From assembly GCF_029436685.1 (NCBI RefSeq), contig NZ_JAROCY010000010.1, positions 62,001 to 126,000 of the forward strand: a DNA stretch of 64,000 nucleotides. Direction: 5' to 3'. Made by a program: the position numbers and the translations under genes. Positions 1 to 9,164 of this stretch are shown here, piece after piece. This DNA is from Novosphingobium cyanobacteriorum (GTDB taxonomy: Bacteria > Pseudomonadota > Alphaproteobacteria > Sphingomonadales > Sphingomonadaceae). Within the stretch, counting starts at the first letter, position 1; every line of letters begins with the position of its first letter. The notes beneath the pieces are model-generated. The model had not been told where the DNA came from and made no database searches. It saw nothing but the letters and a program-made list of their open reading frames with translations.

Positions 1-146
1 GCGTTGGCCGCAATGCCGAGGAACTGGTGCGCAAGATCAAGGCCGCCATCTACGTCCGCGAACACCCCGGCCAGGTCTGCCCGGCCAAGTGGGAATCGGG
101 CGCCGAGACGCTGGCCCCGTCGATCGACCTCGTCGGCAAGATCTAA
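1..146 (+). CDS. ahpC: Alkyl hydroperoxide reductase subunit C, 3' end
   Basis: Only the last 47 codons lie in the window. They read in frame to a TAA at 144-146 and contain the resolving-cysteine region VCPAKW, followed by the typical peroxiredoxin tail ending VGKI. AhpC is the 2-Cys peroxiredoxin that reduces H2O2 and organic peroxides in the cytoplasm and is recharged by AhpF, encoded next on the same strand. The peroxidatic cysteine and the start are upstream of the window. The identification rests on the C-terminal motif and on the ahpF neighbour. Confidence 0.93.
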   Translation, partial: VGRNAEELVRKIKAAIYVREHPGQVCPAKWESGAETLAPSIDLVGKI

Positions 147-163
147 GGTCCATACGGGCCCCC

Positions 164-219
164 GTGCCGGGAGCAATCCCGGCACGCCGGGCGGCGTTTC
201 CTCATTTCCGCCGCCCGGC
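164..219 (+). terminator. Two abutting stem-loops in the ahpC-ahpF spacer
   Basis: The first hairpin (164-185) is a perfect 9-bp stem, GTGCCGGGA, with a GCAA tetraloop. The second (186-219) begins at the next base: an 11-bp perfect stem, GCCGGGCGGCG, with a 12-nt loop, followed by the T-rich CCTCTTTTCCC. They start 18 nt after the ahpC stop. They could act as a partial terminator or mRNA 3'-end stabiliser, giving more ahpC than ahpF transcript. The structure is seen directly; the role is inferred. Confidence 0.6.
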
Positions 220-233
220 CCTCTTTTCCCAAG

Positions 234-255
234 AATGTTTCCCCGGGGAAACATT
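234..255. promoter_or_regulatory. 22-bp perfect palindrome upstream of ahpF
   Basis: The two 11-base halves, AATGTTTCCCC and GGGGAAACATT, are exact reverse complements with no spacer. The site lies 86 nt upstream of the ahpF ATG and is followed by a short T run. As DNA it looks like a dimeric regulator's operator; as RNA it could fold with a CCGG loop and serve as a terminator. The regulator is unknown. Confidence 0.5.
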
Positions 256-341
256 TTTGCCGCACGCCAATTTGTCCTCTCTTCACGTCAGGCACACAGT
301 GCCGTGGCGAATGCTCCCTCCTGCGTTGAAAGACCAAGACG

Positions 342-1898
342 ATGCCCGTCCTCGATCCTGCCACCACCGCCCAGCTGAAGGCCTACCTCGGCAACCTGCG
401 CCGGCCGATCGAGCTGGTCGCGTCGCTCGATGAATCTCCCAAGTCACTGGAAATGCGTGATCTTGTTCAGGAGGTCGCTGCCCAGTCTGACAAGGTGACC
501 GCCCGCTTCGACGGTGCCGACGCCCGCCGCCCCAGCTTTGCCATCCGTGCCGATGAAGGCCGGGCGGAGGCCGTGTTCGCCGGGCTGCCGATGGGCCACG
601 AATTTACCTCGCTGGTGCTTGCCCTGCTGCATGTCGGCGGCCATCCGCCCAAGGAAGACGCCGAGCTTCTGGACGCCGTCCGTGCGCTGGAAGGGCCGCT
701 TCACTTCGAGACGTTCTTCTCGCTCACCTGCCAGAACTGCCCCGACGTGGTTCAGGCGCTGAACATCATGGCGGCGCTGAACCCCAAAGTGACCCATACC
801 GCCATTGACGGCGCGCTGTTCCAGGACGAGGTCGAGCGGCGCAAGGTCATGGCCGTGCCCATGGTGTTCCTGAACGGGGAACTGTTCGGGCAGGGGCGCA
901 TGGACCTGGCGCAGATCATGGCCAAGGTGGACAGCGGCGCCACGGCGCGGGCGGCCGAGAAGATCAAGGCCAAGGAGCCGTTCGACGTGCTCGTGGTCGG
1001 TGGCGGCCCCGCCGGCGCGGCAGCGGCAATCTATGCCGCGCGCAAGGGCATCCGCACCGGCGTGGTGGCCGAACGCTTTGGCGGGCAGGTGCTGGACACC
1101 ATGGGGATCGAGAACTTCATCTCGGTTTCGCACACCGAAGGGCCCAAGCTGGCCGCGCAGCTGGAACAGCACGTGAAGGACTATGATGTCGACGTGATGA
1201 ACCTGCAGAAGGCGACCGCGCTGAAGCCTGCCAACGGCGATGGCTTTGCCACCGTGGAACTGGAAAGCGGCGCTGCGCTGAAGGCGAAGACCGTGATCCT
1301 TTCCACTGGCGCGCGCTGGCGCCAGATGGGCGTGCCGGGTGAGGACGAATACCGCAACAAGGGCGTGGCCTATTGTCCGCACTGCGATGGGCCCCTGTTC
1401 AAGGGCAAGCGCACGGCGGTGATCGGCGGCGGCAATTCCGGGGTGGAAGCGGCCATCGACCTGGCCGGCATCGTCGCCCATGTGACGCTGATCGAATTCG
1501 ACAGCCAGCTGCGCGCCGATGCGGTGCTGCAGGCCAAGCTGCGCAGCCTGCCCAACGTGACCATCGTCACCTCCGCGCTGACGACCGAAGTGCTGGGCAA
1601 TGGCGAGAAGGTTACCGGCCTGCGCTATCGCGACCGCACCACGGAAGCCGAGCATGTGGTCGAACTGGAGGGCATATTCGTCCAGATCGGCCTTGTGCCC
1701 AACACCGAATGGCTCAACGGTTCGATCGCGCTCAGCAACCGGGGTGAGATCGAGATTGACGCACGGGGCGAAACCAGCCTGCCGGGCGTGTTCGCGGCGG
1801 GTGACGCCACCACGGTGCCCTACAAGCAGATCGTGATCGCGATGGGCGAGGGCAGCAAGGCGGCGCTTTCGGCGTTTGATTACCTGATCCGCCATTGA
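342..1898 (+). CDS. ahpF: Alkyl hydroperoxide reductase subunit F
   Basis: 518-residue flavoprotein that moves electrons from NADH to AhpC. The N-terminal tandem thioredoxin-fold domain (about 1-200) carries the redox pair CQNC at C130/C133. The FAD-binding GGGPAG lies at 220-225, the thioredoxin-reductase-type pair CPHC at C345/C348, and the NADH-binding GGGNSG at 362-367. The length is that of a full AhpF, and all redox centres are present. The start is the first in-frame ATG with a homologous N-terminus; the upstream Shine-Dalgarno is weak. It follows ahpC after a 195-nt structured spacer, so the pair probably share a promoter but are expressed unequally. Confidence 0.97.
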   Translation: MPVLDPATTAQLKAYLGNLRRPIELVASLDESPKSLEMRDLVQEVAAQSDKVTARFDGADARRPSFAIRADEGRAEAVFAGLPMGHEFTSLVLALLHVGGHPPKEDAELLDAVRALEGPLHFETFFSLTCQNCPDVVQALNIMAALNPKVTHTAIDGALFQDEVERRKVMAVPMVFLNGELFGQGRMDLAQIMAKVDSGATARAAEKIKAKEPFDVLVVGGGPAGAAAAIYAARKGIRTGVVAERFGGQVLDTMGIENFISVSHTEGPKLAAQLEQHVKDYDVDVMNLQKATALKPANGDGFATVELESGAALKAKTVILSTGARWRQMGVPGEDEYRNKGVAYCPHCDGPLFKGKRTAVIGGGNSGVEAAIDLAGIVAHVTLIEFDSQLRADAVLQAKLRSLPNVTIVTSALTTEVLGNGEKVTGLRYRDRTTEAEHVVELEGIFVQIGLVPNTEWLNGSIALSNRGEIEIDARGETSLPGVFAAGDATTVPYKQIVIAMGEGSKAALSAFDYLIRH

Positions 1899-1919
1899 TC
1901 GGCTGACGGTTTGACCGCG

Positions 1920-1956
1920 AAGGCCGGTTCCTGTGCAAAGTGCAGGGACCGGCCTT
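1920..1956 (+). terminator. Terminator after ahpF
   Basis: A 14-bp stem (1920-1933 with 1943-1956, one G-T pair) built on AAGGCCGGT / ACCGGCCTT, followed by TTTGTG. It begins 21 nt after the ahpF stop and ends 52 nt before the next gene, so it should close the ahpCF transcript. Confidence 0.75.
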
Positions 1957-2008
1957 TGTGCTGTCTGGAATCTCGATTACATTCCGCGCTTTCGATTGTG
2001 GAGAGCGA

Positions 2009-3943
2009 ATGTCCAGGCACCTTGTTCTCGGGGGAATTCTGCTGGCCGCGCTGGCAGGTGGCGCGGCCCTTTCCCAAGCACCGGCAAAGACGGACTGGCG
2101 CGATCTCAACCACAACGGTCGGCTAGATCCCTATGAAGATGCGCGGCTGCCCCGGCAAAGGCGTGTAGCCGATCTGCTGGGGCGGATGACCTTGGCCGAG
2201 AAGGTCGGCCTCATGCTGCATGGCACGCTGCCGGGTGAGGGCGGCAATCCCATGGGACTGGGGCAATCCTATGACCATGAGGGCGCGGCCCGCCTGATTG
2301 CCAGCGGCGTGAACAGCTTCATCACCCGCCTTGATACCGATCCCGCCCGATTTGCTGCGGAAAACAACGCCATCCAGAAAATGGCCGAGCAATCCCGCCT
2401 TGGCATTCCGGTGACGATCAGCACCGATCCGCGCAATCACTTTCAGGTGACCGTGGGGGCATCTTCCGCAGGGGGCGGCTTTTCCCAATGGCCCGAAACA
2501 CTGGGCTTGGCGGCGATCGGTGACGAAGCGCTCGTTGAAAAGTTCGGCCGGACCGCCGCGCGGGAATATCGTGCCGTCGGCATTCACATGGCGCTGTCTC
2601 CGCAGGCAGACCTTTACACCGAGCCACGCTGGCCGCGCGGGACCGCCACCTTTGGTTCCGACCCGGCAACCGTGTCGCGGCTTGCCGGGGCCTATGTCCG
2701 GGGTTTTCAGGGCAGTGCCAAAGGCCTCGTGACCGGCGGTGTCGCCACCGTGGTCAAGCATTGGGCCGGCTATGGCGCTGAGCCGGAGGGCTTTGACGGC
2801 CACAACTGGTATGGGCGCACGGCGCAACTCGACAGTGCAAGCTTTCGCCAGCATCTCGCCGCGTTCGACGGGGCGCTTGCGGCGCATTCGGCCGGCGTGA
2901 TGCCAACGTACGTTATCCCGCGTGGCGCCACGCGCAACGGAAAGCCGCTGCCCTTGGTGGGGGGCGGCTTCAACAAGCCGCTGATCGACGGGCTGTTGCG
3001 CCAGGATCGCCACTTTGCCGGGCTCGTCGTGTCAGACTGGGGCATCACCAACACCTGCCCGGAACAGTGCCGCGCGCCGACAGGGGAAAACCCCCAGGGC
3101 TTCGCCATCGCCATGCCCTGGGGCGTGGAGGCACTTTCCGAAAGCGATCGCTTCGCCATGGGCGCCAACGCCGGGATCGACCAGTTCGGCGGCGTGGCCG
3201 ATCCGGCGCCGCTTTTGCAGGCGATCAAGGCGGGCAAGCTTTCCGTCGCGCGCGTGGATGCCGCAGCGCGGCGCGTTCTCTCGCTGAAGTTCCAGCTGGG
3301 CCTGTTCGACAATCCCTATGTCGATCCACAGGCGGCCGCGCGGGTACTGGGCGATCCGCAAAGCACGCAGCTGGCCGAAGCGGCGCAGCGCGCGGCGCAA
3401 GTTCTGCTGGCAAACCGTGGCGGCCTGCTGCCACTGTCGGCACCGCGCAAGCTGTGGCTGTCGGGCGTTTCTGCAGAGGCGGCGCGCGCTGCGGGCTTTA
3501 CCGTTGTGGACGATATCGCGCAGGCCGATGCCGCGATCGTGCGCGTGGCCACGCCCCATGAAGTGCTTCACCCGAACCATTTCTTTGGCCGGATGCAGCA
3601 TGAAGGGCGGCTCGATTTTCGGCCGGATGACGAGGCGACGCGGACGGTTGCCTATGCCGCCAGCCGGGTTCCGACGATCGTTGCGGTGGATCTCGATCGT
3701 GCTGCAGTGCTTACCGTGCTGAACGATGCGCTTCGCCATTCCCCCCGCAGCGCCCTTTTCGGCCTGTTCGGCGCGAGCGATGCGGTGCTGCTGGACCTGG
3801 TATCGGGCAAGGCGCGACCGCAGGGCCATCTGCCGTTCGAACTGCCATCATCGGCGCAGGCGGTGGCTGAGCAGGACCCGGCGCGCGGGGATGACAGCCG
3901 CAACCCGCTGTTCGCCCGGGGGGCCGGGCTGACCTATCCCTGA
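2009..3943 (+). CDS. Glycoside hydrolase family 3 protein (exported beta-glycosidase-like)
   Basis: 644 residues from the ATG at 2009, which has GGAG just upstream and opens a clear signal peptide (hydrophobic core, cleavage near the ALS motif around residue 22). A further upstream in-frame start would lie inside the ahpF terminator. After a short Asp/Asn-rich segment (DLNHNGRLDPYED, resembling a calcium-binding loop) comes the GH3 catalytic barrel. The nucleophile is D343 in VVSDWG. The C-terminal part is the alpha/beta sandwich of GH3. Such enzymes release terminal sugars from beta-glucosides or xylosides in the periplasm; the exact sugar cannot be told. GH1 and GH106 genes lie within 11 kb. 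Confidence 0.9.
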   Translation: MSRHLVLGGILLAALAGGAALSQAPAKTDWRDLNHNGRLDPYEDARLPRQRRVADLLGRMTLAEKVGLMLHGTLPGEGGNPMGLGQSYDHEGAARLIASGVNSFITRLDTDPARFAAENNAIQKMAEQSRLGIPVTISTDPRNHFQVTVGASSAGGGFSQWPETLGLAAIGDEALVEKFGRTAAREYRAVGIHMALSPQADLYTEPRWPRGTATFGSDPATVSRLAGAYVRGFQGSAKGLVTGGVATVVKHWAGYGAEPEGFDGHNWYGRTAQLDSASFRQHLAAFDGALAAHSAGVMPTYVIPRGATRNGKPLPLVGGGFNKPLIDGLLRQDRHFAGLVVSDWGITNTCPEQCRAPTGENPQGFAIAMPWGVEALSESDRFAMGANAGIDQFGGVADPAPLLQAIKAGKLSVARVDAAARRVLSLKFQLGLFDNPYVDPQAAARVLGDPQSTQLAEAAQRAAQVLLANRGGLLPLSAPRKLWLSGVSAEAARAAGFTVVDDIAQADAAIVRVATPHEVLHPNHFFGRMQHEGRLDFRPDDEATRTVAYAASRVPTIVAVDLDRAAVLTVLNDALRHSPRSALFGLFGASDAVLLDLVSGKARPQGHLPFELPSSAQAVAEQDPARGDDSRNPLFARGAGLTYP

Positions 3944-3945
3944 TC

Positions 3946-3984
3946 GCCCCGCCGCAAAGCAGGGGATGAAGGCCACGGCGGGGC
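3946..3984. terminator. Possible long-loop terminator after the GH3 gene
   Basis: Perfect 9-bp inverted repeat GCCCCGCCG (3946-3954) / CGGCGGGGC (3976-3984) with a 21-nt loop, immediately after the GH3 stop. There is no T run, so factor-independent termination is uncertain. Confidence 0.35.
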
Positions 3985-4021
3985 TTGCCGATTCGGCGCT
4001 GCCTCGCCAGAGGCTCTGGCT

Positions 4022-5491
4022 GTGAGCGCATCCATCGTGATCGGGACCGACCGTTCGGGCGTCCCGGTGAAAGTCGATATCGAGGAACTGCTGGCGACCC
4101 GCCTGCTGGTGCAGGGCAATTCCGGGTCCGGCAAGTCACACCTGCTGCGCCGGTTGCTTGAGGAAAGCGCCAGTCTCGTCCAGCAGGTGGTGATTGACCC
4201 GGAGGGGGACTTCGTGACGCTGGCCGAGCCGTTCGGCCATGTGGTGGTGGATGGCTCCGCCTATGACCAGGCGGAGATCGCCAAGCTGGCGGCGCGCATC
4301 CGCACGCACCGGGCATCGGTGGTGCTTGCGCTCGACGGCCTTGATCTCGAGGCGCAGATGCGTTGCGCTGCGGTTTTCCTCAACACCCTGTTCGATGCGC
4401 CGCGCGATGAATGGTATCCGGCGCTGGTGGTGGTGGACGAGGCGCAGATGTTCGCCCCTGCGGCCGCGGGCGACGTGTCCGACGAAGTGCGCCGGCTCAG
4501 CCTTGCGGCCATGACCAACCTGATGTGCCGCGGGCGCAAGCGCGGCCTTGCCGGCGTGATCGCCACGCAGCGCCTGGCCAAGCTGGCCAAGAACGTGGCG
4601 GCCGAGGCCAGCAATTTCCTGATGGGCCGCACCTTCCTGGATATCGACATGGCCCGCGCGGCAGACCTGCTGGGCATGGAACGGCGGCAGGCAGAGGCGA
4701 TCCGTGACCTTGAGCGAGGGCACTTCCTTGGCCTGGGTCCGGCCATCGCGCGTCGGCCCGTCGGGGTGCGGATTGCGGACGTGCAGACCCGGGCGCGCAA
4801 CGTGGTGCAGGGCCTGATGCCATTGCCGAGTGCGGCGGGCAGCGACATGGAATCGCTGCTTCTGGCGGAACCGCTGGCGATGGAGCCGGTGCGCCGGCCT
4901 GAGCCGGAGCCCGCCGTGGTGCTTGAGGCGGACGAACTGCTGGAACAGATCGAAAGCACCGTGCCTGCGGCGGAGCAGGTTGAGCCGCCGACCGAGCCGA
5001 GCCTGTTCCAGCAGGAGGAAACCGCCTCGCAAGTGGCGGCTATCCTGGCCGAAATGGCTGCCGAGCCGGACTGCACGTTCCAGCAGGCGGCGCAGCTGTT
5101 CCAGGATTTCACCGTGCGCTGCCGCATGGCCCGGATCGCCAATACCGGCATCGATCTGGCCGCGTTCCGGCGCCGCTTCGCCATGGCGGTGGCAGGGATC
5201 CCCGACGAAAGCGACCTGCGCTGGCGCGATGTGCTGCGGATCGCGGCGCAGGTGCCGGACGACCTGCTGGCCCCGTTCCTGACCCTGGCCGTTGCGGCGA
5301 CCGAGGGCATGCCCTGTCCCGATGACGACGCCCTGGCCACGATCTATGGCACGCGATCGCCCGGCCGCATCCGGCGGTTGCTGGACCATCTGGAGCGCAG
5401 CGGCCTGATCGTGGTGCGCACCGACTATGGCGGCCGGCGCAGCGTGGGCATTCCCGAACTGGGGCTGACAACGGCACCTGTCGCCGCCTGA
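4022..5491 (+). CDS. HerA-like / DUF87 P-loop ATPase
   Basis: 489 residues with a GTG start. The Walker A motif GNSGSGKSH is at 32-40 and Walker B is VVVDEAQ with D139/E140. The segment around 165-200 (RGRKRGL, IATQR) matches HerA/VirB4-type ATPases of the DUF87 group. The C-terminal third (from about residue 310) is acidic and Glu-rich, then ends in a helical and winged-helix-like region (GRIRRLLDHL, GLIVVRTDYG). HerA proteins are hexameric DNA-pumping ATPases that usually work with the nuclease NurA or in defence systems; no nuclease partner is adjacent here. Function unknown; a DNA- or protein-translocating ATPase is the safest statement. Confidence 0.7.
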   Translation: MSASIVIGTDRSGVPVKVDIEELLATRLLVQGNSGSGKSHLLRRLLEESASLVQQVVIDPEGDFVTLAEPFGHVVVDGSAYDQAEIAKLAARIRTHRASVVLALDGLDLEAQMRCAAVFLNTLFDAPRDEWYPALVVVDEAQMFAPAAAGDVSDEVRRLSLAAMTNLMCRGRKRGLAGVIATQRLAKLAKNVAAEASNFLMGRTFLDIDMARAADLLGMERRQAEAIRDLERGHFLGLGPAIARRPVGVRIADVQTRARNVVQGLMPLPSAAGSDMESLLLAEPLAMEPVRRPEPEPAVVLEADELLEQIESTVPAAEQVEPPTEPSLFQQEETASQVAAILAEMAAEPDCTFQQAAQLFQDFTVRCRMARIANTGIDLAAFRRRFAMAVAGIPDESDLRWRDVLRIAAQVPDDLLAPFLTLAVAATEGMPCPDDDALATIYGTRSPGRIRRLLDHLERSGLIVVRTDYGGRRSVGIPELGLTTAPVAA

Positions 5492-5614
5492 GCTCCCCCT
5501 TTGGGTGCAGTGCGGAATTGTTTTGCCATGCATACGGTTGCTGCCTAATGACAGGCCGCCGCGCGGGGTTGAGATTTGCGGCCGCATGGATTGGGAAGAC
5601 GAGCCGGGGGCTGC

Positions 5615-6094
5615 ATGACAACCGAACTGCTGACACGCCAGGCGATCACGCCGGAACTGGTTCTTGACGGCCTCGATGACGTTCTGGGTCTGCACATCGG
5701 CACGGCCAACACGCTTTTCGTCACGCGTCTCGAACGCCAGCTTGAAGCGATGAAGGTTACGCCCAAGCAGGTCGCCATTCTCTGGCTGGTCAAGGCCAAC
5801 CCCGGTGTGAAGCAGACAGATCTCTCACGGTTCTTCAAGATCGAGCGGCCCACCGTCCATCAGTTCGTGCGCAGCCTTATGCGCAATGGTTTTCTGATCA
5901 ACGAACCGTCGAAGCTTGACAGGCGTGCCGGTGGTCTCTGGATCACCGGAGAGGGCGAGACCGTGCTGAGTGCGGCCCGCGTGATCATTGCTGAAAGCGA
6001 AGCAGCATTGACCGCCTGCCTTTCCAGCCATGAAAAAAGCGAGCTCTACCGCCTGATCATGAAGGTCTATCTCTCCGCCGCGCAAAAAGGGTGA
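5615..6094 (+). CDS. MarR-family transcriptional regulator
   Basis: 159 residues from the ATG at 5615, the first methionine giving a normal MarR N-terminus; an upstream in-frame start at 5576 lacks a ribosome site. The central region (about 50-110) is the winged helix-turn-helix: LSRFFKIERPTVHQFV is the recognition segment and LDRRAGG the wing. MarR dimers usually repress neighbouring genes and respond to small aromatic ligands. The next gene encodes a cytochrome c. A weak promoter candidate (TTGCCA at 5523, 17 nt, TAATGA) lies upstream. Target unknown. Confidence 0.85.
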   Translation: MTTELLTRQAITPELVLDGLDDVLGLHIGTANTLFVTRLERQLEAMKVTPKQVAILWLVKANPGVKQTDLSRFFKIERPTVHQFVRSLMRNGFLINEPSKLDRRAGGLWITGEGETVLSAARVIIAESEAALTACLSSHEKSELYRLIMKVYLSAAQKG

Positions 6095-6158
6095 TGCCAT
6101 TAAGCTGCGCGACAGCCAAAGGGCGTTATCTGCGGATTCGAAATCAGGGGAGTTATCC

Positions 6159-6545
6159 ATGAAGTTTGCCGGACTTATCATTGGGCTGGCCGCTGTCGCC
6201 GCCGTTGGTGCGGGTGCGACCAGCGCGACTGCTGCCGGGGCCGACGCGGCCAAGGGCAAGACCGTTTTTGCTCGCTGCGTCGCGTGCCATGACCTGAATA
6301 CTGGCAAGACCTTGCTCGGCCCCTCGCTCAAGGGTGTGATGGGGCGCAAGGCCGGCTCGGTGGCCAACTTTGCCTATTCTCCCGCGATGAAGGCCAAGGG
6401 CGTGACGTGGAATGCGACGACGCTTGATGCCTTTCTCACGGCGCCGATGAAGTATGCGCCGGGCACGCGGATGCCGTTCGCCGGCATCCCCAATGCACAG
6501 GACCGTGCCGACCTGATCGCGTATCTGCAACAATCGGCCAAGTGA
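6159..6545 (+). CDS. Class I c-type cytochrome
   Basis: 128 residues with a signal peptide (cleavage near residue 26, ATAAG). Heme attachment is CVACH, C40/C43/H44, and the probable axial methionine is M105 in GTRMPFAG. Size and layout match small soluble cytochrome c2/c-550 electron carriers of the periplasm, which shuttle electrons between complex III and oxidases. It starts 64 nt after the MarR gene and has AGGGGAG upstream. It could equally serve an exported dehydrogenase. Confidence 0.92.
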   Translation: MKFAGLIIGLAAVAAVGAGATSATAAGADAAKGKTVFARCVACHDLNTGKTLLGPSLKGVMGRKAGSVANFAYSPAMKAKGVTWNATTLDAFLTAPMKYAPGTRMPFAGIPNAQDRADLIAYLQQSAK

Positions 6546-6608
6546 GACTGAAACCGCTGCGCCGCTCCTGACGACGGCGCAGGCGAACCCGGCTTGCAAT
6601 CGCATCCT

Positions 6609-6638
6609 GCGTTGTTAGAAGATTTGTTCTAATAACGC
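6609..6638. promoter_or_regulatory. Inverted repeat just before the GH1 gene
   Basis: The 12-base arms GCGTTGTTAGAA (6609-6620) and TTCTAATAACGC (6627-6638) are complementary except for one G-T pair, with a 6-nt spacer. The repeat ends next to the Shine-Dalgarno of the GH1 gene (GCAGG, ATG at 6649). It may be an operator for a dimeric repressor or a 5' UTR hairpin limiting translation. There is no U run, so termination after the cytochrome gene is less likely. Confidence 0.5.
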
Positions 6639-6648
6639 AGGATTGCCC

Positions 6649-7965
6649 ATGTTCGATCGTCGCACCGTTCTGGCCGGGGCTGCAGCCCTCTCTGCCTCGC
6701 CCTTGTCGGCAAAGGCCCTGCGCAAGCCCGGCCCGTTGTTTCCGAAGGGCTTTATCTGGGGGGCTGCCACGGCGCCGCACCAGGTTGAAGGCAACAACAC
6801 GGCGTCCGACCTCTGGCTGGTCGAAAATGTGCCGGGTTCGATCTATGCTGAGCCCTCGCTCGATGCGGCGAACAGCCTTGAGCTCTGGCCGGTCGATCTT
6901 GATCTCGTGAAGGCCCTGGGCCTCAATGCCTATCGCTTCGGGATCGAGTGGGCGCGGATCGAGCCGGAGGAAGGCCGGTTCTCGATCGCCATGCTCGACC
7001 ATTACAAGCGCATGATCGAGGGCTGTCGCGAGCGCGGCATCATGCCGATCGTCACCTTCAATCACTTCACGACACCTCTGTGGTTCGCCAAGCGCGGCGG
7101 GTGGGGCGATGCGGGTTCGGCCGATCTGTTCGCCCGGTATTGCGAGCGTGCTGCGCGCCACCTGGCTGCGGGCATCGGATATGCGACCACGCTCAACGAG
7201 CCGAACCTTGCGGGCAAGATTCAGGAACTGTTGCCCGGCAACCTGCGGGAGGGAGACAAGGCGACGCAGGAGGCAGCAGCCCGAGCCGTGGGCAGCACGC
7301 GCTTTCAGGCGGGCAATGCTCTGTATGTGGCAGATGTTGCCGCTACACAGGCCAACATGATCGCCGCCCACATGAAGGGGCGCGCCGCCATCAAAGGCGT
7401 GCGACCTGACCTGCCCGTCGGCACCAGCCTCGCCATGCTGGACGAACAGGCTGCAGGCAAGGACACCACGCTGCGCGACAAGGCTCGCGCCCACTTCTAT
7501 GATGAATGGCTGAATGCCGTGCGTGGGGACGATTTCCTGGGCGTGCAGAACTACGAACGGCACATATGGGGCAAGGACGGTCAGCTACCCGCGCCTGCCG
7601 GTGCGCGGCTCAACACGATGGGCGCTGAAGTCTGGCCGGGTTCGCTTGCCGGAACGGTCCGCTATGCCCATGCCGTGTCCGGCTGTCCGATCATGGTGAC
7701 CGAACATGGCGTCGGCACCGATGACGACACGATCCGCGAATGGCTGATCCCTGCGGCGCTGGCTGACCTGAAGCTGGCGATGGAGGACGGCGTGCCGGTG
7801 CTCGGCTATGTGCACTGGTCGCTGGTGGACAACTTCGAGTGGGGATTTGGCTACCGTATTCATTTTGGCCTGCACTCGCTTGATCGCACGACATTCGAGC
7901 GCAAGCCAAAGCCCAGCGCGGCGGTGCTGGGCGCGATAGCGCGGGCGAACAGCCTCAAGGCCTAG
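6649..7965 (+). CDS. Glycoside hydrolase family 1 (beta-glucosidase-like), Tat-exported
   Basis: 438 residues from ATG 6649, which has GCAGG 7 nt upstream; a TTG six bases earlier is less well placed. The N-terminus (MFDRRTVLAGAAAL) looks like a twin-arginine signal, so the enzyme is probably exported folded. Family signatures: FIWGAATAPHQVEG at 35-48, acid/base E184 in TLNEP, nucleophile E352 in TEHG. GH1 enzymes hydrolyse beta-glucosides and related aryl or disaccharide glycosides. Possible partners are the GH3 and GH106 enzymes nearby. Substrate cannot be assigned. Confidence 0.92.
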   Translation: MFDRRTVLAGAAALSASPLSAKALRKPGPLFPKGFIWGAATAPHQVEGNNTASDLWLVENVPGSIYAEPSLDAANSLELWPVDLDLVKALGLNAYRFGIEWARIEPEEGRFSIAMLDHYKRMIEGCRERGIMPIVTFNHFTTPLWFAKRGGWGDAGSADLFARYCERAARHLAAGIGYATTLNEPNLAGKIQELLPGNLREGDKATQEAAARAVGSTRFQAGNALYVADVAATQANMIAAHMKGRAAIKGVRPDLPVGTSLAMLDEQAAGKDTTLRDKARAHFYDEWLNAVRGDDFLGVQNYERHIWGKDGQLPAPAGARLNTMGAEVWPGSLAGTVRYAHAVSGCPIMVTEHGVGTDDDTIREWLIPAALADLKLAMEDGVPVLGYVHWSLVDNFEWGFGYRIHFGLHSLDRTTFERKPKPSAAVLGAIARANSLKA

Positions 7966-8018
7966 AGTCCAGGTGGCACGAGGAGGGCCCGTGGCATCGC
8001 ATCCTCGCGCGCCGTTCG

Positions 8019-9164
8019 CTATCTGTTGGCCAGGATCGACCTGTTGATCTCGGCGATGCTGGTGACCGATGTCAGCGCCATCGCCACCCGCATCTCCGCC
8101 TCGATCAGCCTGAGCATGTGTTCAACCCCTGCCTGACCGCGCGCGGCCAGGGCAAAGGCCCAGGCCCGCCCCAGCAGCACGCCCTTTGCGCCGAGGGCGA
8201 TCATGCGCACGACATCGAGCCCCGAACGAATGCCGCCGTCAGCCAGCACGGTCAGCCTGTCTCCCACTGCGTCCACAATGGGCGGCAGCGCCTTGGCCGT
8301 TGACAGCACGCCATCCAGCTGTCGCCCGCCATGGTTTGAAACGACGATGCCATCGGCCCCCAGTTTCGCCGCTTCGCGCGCGTCTTCGGGATCGAGCAGA
8401 CCCTTGATGACCAGAGGGCCTTTCCATTCGGAGCGAATGAAATCGAGATCGCGCCAGCAGATTGTCGGGTCGAAATTGCCGCGCATCCACGCGAAGAAGT
8501 CCTCGATCCCGGTCTTGCCATCCATCTTGTGGACCACGTTGCCCAGCGCATGCGGGCGACCGCGAATGCCCACGTCCCACGCCCACTTCGGCTTCATTGC
8601 GCCTTGCAGGGTGCGGCGCATGGCCCCCTTCAACCCAGGGGCACCGGCAAGCCCGGTGTGCACGTCGCGATAGCGGCTGCCCGGCACGGCCATGTCAACG
8701 GTGAACACCAAGGTGGGGCAACACAGCGCTGCCGCATGTTGCAGCATCTCGCGCATGAAGCCGCGGTCGCGCGTCATATACAGCTGGAACCAGAAGGGCT
8801 TGCCGGCAGCCGCGGCCACTTCGGCCATAGAACAGGCCGAGACGGTGGAAAGCGTGAACGGAACGCCCCGGCTCTCGGCAGCACGCACAGCCTGGCATTC
8901 GCCGCGCCGGGCGTTGAGCCCGGCAAGGCCGATGGGGGCAAGGGCCACGGGCAGCGCCAGCTTCTGCCCGAACAGTTCGGTCGACAGGTCGATCTGCGAA
9001 ACGTCGCGCAGCACCCGCTGGCGCAGTGCGATATCCTGCAGATCGGCGACATTCCGCCCCAGCGTGACCTCGGCATAGGAACCACCATCGATGTATTCGA
9101 ACAGGAAGCGCGGCAGCCGGCGGCGGGCCAGTTCGCGGTAATCGGCAATCGAGGCGGCAATCAT
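8019..9164 (-). CDS. lldD: FMN-dependent L-lactate dehydrogenase
   Basis: 381-residue alpha-hydroxy-acid dehydrogenase, a (beta/alpha)8 FMN enzyme that oxidises L-lactate to pyruvate and feeds electrons to quinone at the inner membrane. Visible signatures: [11 protein letters not shown] at 22-32, LAPIGLAGL at 75-83, and the catalytic block [10 protein letters not shown] with H278 and R281, followed by the FMN phosphate-binding DGGIRSG. Length fits LldD. Related family members (glycolate, mandelate) share these residues, so substrate is inferred from overall similarity. It is convergent with the GH1 gene and has no operon partner. Confidence 0.88.
   Translation of the reverse strand: MIAASIADYRELARRRLPRFLFEYIDGGSYAEVTLGRNVADLQDIALRQRVLRDVSQIDLSTELFGQKLALPVALAPIGLAGLNARRGECQAVRAAESRGVPFTLSTVSACSMAEVAAAAGKPFWFQLYMTRDRGFMREMLQHAAALCCPTLVFTVDMAVPGSRYRDVHTGLAGAPGLKGAMRRTLQGAMKPKWAWDVGIRGRPHALGNVVHKMDGKTGIEDFFAWMRGNFDPTICWRDLDFIRSEWKGPLVIKGLLDPEDAREAAKLGADGIVVSNHGGRQLDGVLSTAKALPPIVDAVGDRLTVLADGGIRSGLDVVRMIALGAKGVLLGRAWAFALAARGQAGVEHMLRLIEAEMRVAMALTSVTSIAEINRSILANR

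Noticed and set aside
1940..2008. Longer N-terminus for the GH3 protein
   Set aside because: The extension starts inside the ahpF terminator and would bury the signal peptide.
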